Of a stretch of DNA of 64,000 nt, positions 61,402 through 64,000 are shown in pieces (positions within the stretch are counted from its first letter, which is position 1; every line of letters starts with the position of its first letter). The notes below the pieces were generated by a model. The model worked only from the letters and a program-made list of their open reading frames with translations. It was not told the DNA's origin and ran no database searches. Source of the DNA: DMER64 sp964554535 (GTDB lineage Bacteria; Bacteroidota; Bacteroidia; Bacteroidales; UBA932); contig CAZKPB010000004.1 of assembly GCA_964554535.1 (NCBI GenBank), forward strand, positions 52,402-116,401, in the 5' to 3' direction. Both the position numbers and the translations under genes were made by a program.

Positions 61402-61476
61402 TGGGCCCAGTTGGGCTTGAACCAACGACCCCTTGATTATGAGTCAAGTGCTACTAACCGACTGAGCTATGGGCCC
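61402..61476 (-). tRNA. tRNA with anticodon CAT (Met, or Ile2 if lysidine-modified)
   Basis: The 75-base tRNA has acceptor GGGCCCA/TGGGCCC, anticodon loop CTCATAA in a CTTGA/TCAAG stem and T-loop TTCAAGC. CCA is not encoded. The D-arm reads GGTTAGTAGC with one extra T. Elongator Met and lysidine-type Ile cannot be separated by eye; the pairing rules out initiator Met. Confidence 0.85.
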
Positions 61477-61559
61477 CCATTCCGCATACAATCAAGTACG
61501 CGAACGGTATATAAAACATCTCAAAGAACTGACGGAGAGCACCTTTGCGGTGCAAAGGG

Positions 61560-61865
61560 TCAGACTTTGATTTCTACTTCAACACCACTGGGCAATTCCA
61601 GTTTCATCAGCGCGTCAACGGTTTTGGGCGTTGAGCTGTAGATGTCCAACAAACGACGGAACGAATTCAATTCAAATTGTTCACGGGCTTTCTTGTTAAC
61701 AAACGTGGAACGGTTAACCGTAAAGATTTTTTTGTTTGTGGGAAGAGGAATCGGTCCGCTGACAACCGCGCCGGTTGCCTTGACGGTTTTTACAATTTTG
61801 TCGGCAGATTTATCTACCAACATGTGATCGTAAGATTTTAATTTGATTCTGATTTTTTGGCTCAT
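61560..61865 (-). CDS. rpsJ: 30S ribosomal protein S10
   Basis: A 101-residue S10, starting MSQKIRIKLKSYDHMLVD at 61865, with PLPTNKKIFTVNRS and the C-terminal LPSGVEVEIKV. The extra in-frame upstream codons lie in the fusA tail. It follows fusA by 31 bases, the usual Bacteroidota order, but it is followed here by a tRNA and terminator instead of rplC. Confidence 0.97.
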   Translation of the reverse strand: MSQKIRIKLKSYDHMLVDKSADKIVKTVKATGAVVSGPIPLPTNKKIFTVNRSTFVNKKAREQFELNSFRRLLDIYSSTPKTVDALMKLELPSGVEVEIKV

Positions 61866-61896
61866 TTTTGTGTGTATTAACCAATTTTTAATCTGC

Positions 61897-64000
61897 TTAT
61901 TCTTCTGTAGAGACGGAGTGGAATTTAGCCCAGCCGGATTTTTCAATCACTTCTTTGGCCAAGTTGGGGGGTAATTGGGCATATTCGCAAAATTCCATGG
62001 AACTGGTGGCCCTGCCGGAGGATAAGGTCCTCAAAGTGGTGATGTAACCAAACTGTTCTGCCAAAGGAACTTTTGCTTTGATAATACGGGCATTACCCTT
62101 GGAATCCATATCGGTTACCTGGCCTCGGCGTTTGTTGAGGTCTCCGATAATGTCCCCCATATAGTCTTCCGGGGTAACCACCTCCAAAGACATAATAGGT
62201 TCCATCAACACGGGCGAGGCTTTGGGCGCCGCCTTGCGGAAGGCCTGTCGGGCACAAATTTCAAACGACAACGCATCGGAATCCACCGGATGGTATGAAC
62301 CGTCCTGTAGGGTCACCTTGAGCGAAGAAAGCGGATATCCCGCCAGCACACCGTTAGCGATGGCCGATTTGAAACCTTTTTCCACAGCGGGAATAAATTC
62401 CTTGGGAATATTTCCGCCTTTGACGTCGTTAATGAATTGCAATCCGGAAACACCTTCATCGGCGGGACCCATTGTAAATACAATGTCCGCAAATTTACCC
62501 CGGCCACCGGTCTGTTTTTTAAACACTTCCCGATGCGAGGCGGTGGCCGTAACGGCTTCCCGGTAGTTGACCTGCGGAGCCCCTTGATTGATTTCCACAC
62601 CAAACTCGCGTTTGAGGCGGTCTACAATGATCTCAAGGTGTAACTCGCCCATACCGCTGATTACTGTCTGGCCGGTTTCCTGGTCAGAACGTACGGTAAA
62701 GGTGGGGTCTTCTTCTGACAATTTGGAGAGTCCAACACCCAATTTATCCACGTCTTTCTGCGTTTTGGGCTCAATGGCCAACCCAATCACCGGATCTGGG
62801 AACGTAATGGATTCCAGCACAATGGGGGCCTTTTCCGAGCAGACGGTATCACCGGTACGCAAGTCCTTGAATCCGATTCCGGCGCCGATATCTCCCGCTT
62901 CCAGAAAATCAATGGGATTTTGTTTGTTGGAGTGCATCTGGTACAGACGATTTACGCGTTCGCGTTTCCCCGTACGGGTGTTCAACACTACCGCACCGGA
63001 ATCAAGTACACCTGAATACGCTCTGATAAATGCCAGACGGCCTACAAACGGGTCGGTTGCAATTTTAAACACCAAGCCGCAAAACGGAGCGTCCGAGCTG
63101 AGTGCACGTTTTTCTTCTTTTTGGGTATAGGGGTTAATCCCTACAATGTGATCCATATCCAGAGGAGACGGCAGGTAGGAACAAATGGCGTCCAGCAGGA
63201 ACTGGGTGCCCTTGTTTTTCAACGATGACCCGCAACATACCGGAACCAGACTGAGGCTCAAGGTCGCTTTGCGCAACGCGTCAATGACTTCATCCTTTCC
63301 AATGGAATCCGGATTGTCAAAGAATTTTTCCATTAAGGTATCATCGTATTCCGCCGCAGACTCAATCAGCTTTCCACGCCAATAGGCCACGTCTTCTTTC
63401 ATGGATTCGGGAACTTCCTGTTCCACATAATTCACCAACTCCTTGCTGTCCGGGTCATATACCATCGCCTTCTGAGTCAGCAAATCCACAATCCCTACAA
63501 AACTGTCTTCCGCTCCAATAGGCAAGCAAATAGGCACTGCATTGGCTCCCAACTTATGATGAATTTCGTCCACCACAGCCAAAAAGTCTGCACCGGTACG
63601 GTCCATCTTGTTCACAAACGCCAGGCGGGGAATATGATATTTGTCTGCCTGACGCCAAACTGTTTCCGANNNNNNNNNNGGCTGTACGCGACCCACCGCA
63701 CAAAACGTGGCCACGGCACCGTCCAATACACGCAACGAACGTTCTACCTCTACGGTAAAGTCCACGTGTCCCGGAGTGTCTATTATGTTGATTTGGTATT
63801 TTTCTCCCCCGCAATGCCAAAATGCCGTGGTGGCGGCCGACGTGATGGTAATACCACGTTCCTGCTCCTGAACCATCCAGTCCATAGTGGCGGCGCCCTC
63901 GTGAACCTCACCTATCTTGTGGGTTTTACCCGTATAATAGAGAATCCGTTCGGAAGTCGTAGTTTTGCCGGCATCAATGTGAGCCATGATACCAATATTT
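61897..64000 (-). CDS. fusA: Elongation factor G (5' end beyond window, 10-N gap)
   Basis: Ribosomal translocase. The visible part starts in NIGIMAHIDAGKTTTSER (P-loop); only about nine N-terminal residues are missing. Switch II IIDTPGHVDF and NKMDRTGAD are intact. Ns at 63670-63679 interrupt AVGRVQ...SETVWRQ. About four bases are expected there instead of ten, so the gap adds two residues but keeps frame. It is cotranscribed with rpsJ. Confidence 0.96.
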   Translation of the reverse strand, partial: NIGIMAHIDAGKTTTSERILYYTGKTHKIGEVHEGAATMDWMVQEQERGITITSAATTAFWHCGGEKYQINIIDTPGHVDFTVEVERSLRVLDGAVATFCAVGRVQXXXXSETVWRQADKYHIPRLAFVNKMDRTGADFLAVVDEIHHKLGANAVPICLPIGAEDSFVGIVDLLTQKAMVYDPDSKELVNYVEQEVPESMKEDVAYWRGKLIESAAEYDDTLMEKFFDNPDSIGKDEVIDALRKATLSLSLVPVCCGSSLKNKGTQFLLDAICSYLPSPLDMDHIVGINPYTQKEEKRALSSDAPFCGLVFKIATDPFVGRLAFIRAYSGVLDSGAVVLNTRTGKRERVNRLYQMHSNKQNPIDFLEAGDIGAGIGFKDLRTGDTVCSEKAPIVLESITFPDPVIGLAIEPKTQKDVDKLGVGLSKLSEEDPTFTVRSDQETGQTVISGMGELHLEIIVDRLKREFGVEINQGAPQVNYREAVTATASHREVFKKQTGGRGKFADIVFTMGPADEGVSGLQFINDVKGGNIPKEFIPAVEKGFKSAIANGVLAGYPLSSLKVTLQDGSYHPVDSDALSFEICARQAFRKAAPKASPVLMEPIMSLEVVTPEDYMGDIIGDLNKRRGQVTDMDSKGNARIIKAKVPLAEQFGYITTLRTLSSGRATSSMEFCEYAQLPPNLAKEVIEKSGWAKFHSVSTEE

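Noticed and set aside
61477..61559. Possible terminator between rpsJ and the tRNA
   Set aside because: CTTTGC/GCAAAG can pair on the minus strand but there is no T tract, so read-through into the tRNA is more likely.

Overview
The window looks like a chromosomal segment of a host-associated Bacteroidales bacterium (phylum Bacteroidota), probably a gut commensal and probably a draft or metagenome assembly because there is a 10-N gap in fusA. The evidence is Bacteroidota-type promoter elements (TAnnTTTG), FimA/Mfa-type fimbrillin, Oar-like TonB receptors with carboxypeptidase-regulatory N-domains, BACON-domain lipoproteins, a PG0541-type protein behind an RND pump, MutS2, CdaA, and two fucosidases (GH95, GH29) suited to host glycans. 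No insertion sequence, phage or CRISPR array was seen.

Layout. 1-2930: GH95 fucosidase (cut by the window edge) and an M48 lipoprotein peptidase. 3020-3320: tRNA-Gly and tRNA-Leu with their own promoter and terminators. 3453-6822: a type V fimbrial pair. 6819-13743: a tight six-gene minus-strand run (two 5'-nucleotidase lipoproteins, yraN, manC, arcA, pheS). 13864-24186: two Oar-like TonB receptors, a BACON/OB-fold lipoprotein and a BACON/nuclease lipoprotein. With the adjacent nucleotidases this reads as a possible extracellular nucleic-acid scavenging locus. 24249-25532: metK behind a SAM-II-like riboswitch candidate. 25542-29952: comF, cdaA, mutS2 and a small lipoprotein. 30007-35901: an M28 peptidase and three paralogous alpha/beta hydrolases, the first two interleaved with tiny one-helix membrane proteins that standard gene calling would miss. 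35914-46239: MscS channel, a LytS/LytR-type two-component system, a TolC-MFP-RND efflux operon, a PG0541 protein and a GH29 fucosidase. 46207-51920: an ABC tripartite export operon. 51921-53822: a long structured leader with a tyrosine-rich leader peptide in front of a tyrosine phenol-lyase-like enzyme. 53932-58988: an Omp85-type barrel, then an overlapping operon of two BASS transporters, an acyltransferase and a DUF456 protein. 58989-64000: an MBL-fold hydrolase, phosphoglucomutase/phosphomannomutase, a CAT-anticodon tRNA, rpsJ and fusA.

The most notable element is at 52070-53822. A promoter motif is followed by a 25-codon ORF with seven Tyr codons, then competing RNA hairpins, then a beta-eliminating lyase whose ring-binding residues match tyrosine phenol-lyase but whose PLP pocket is altered. 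I infer tyrosine-sensing leader-peptide control of a tyrosine-degrading (or related) enzyme. Other points of interest are the SAM-II-like element fused to the metK start, the micro-protein/hydrolase array, the proposed nucleic-acid utilisation locus, and the paired BASS proteins of which the second has lost its sodium ligands. All calls come from reading the sequence; no database search was possible.
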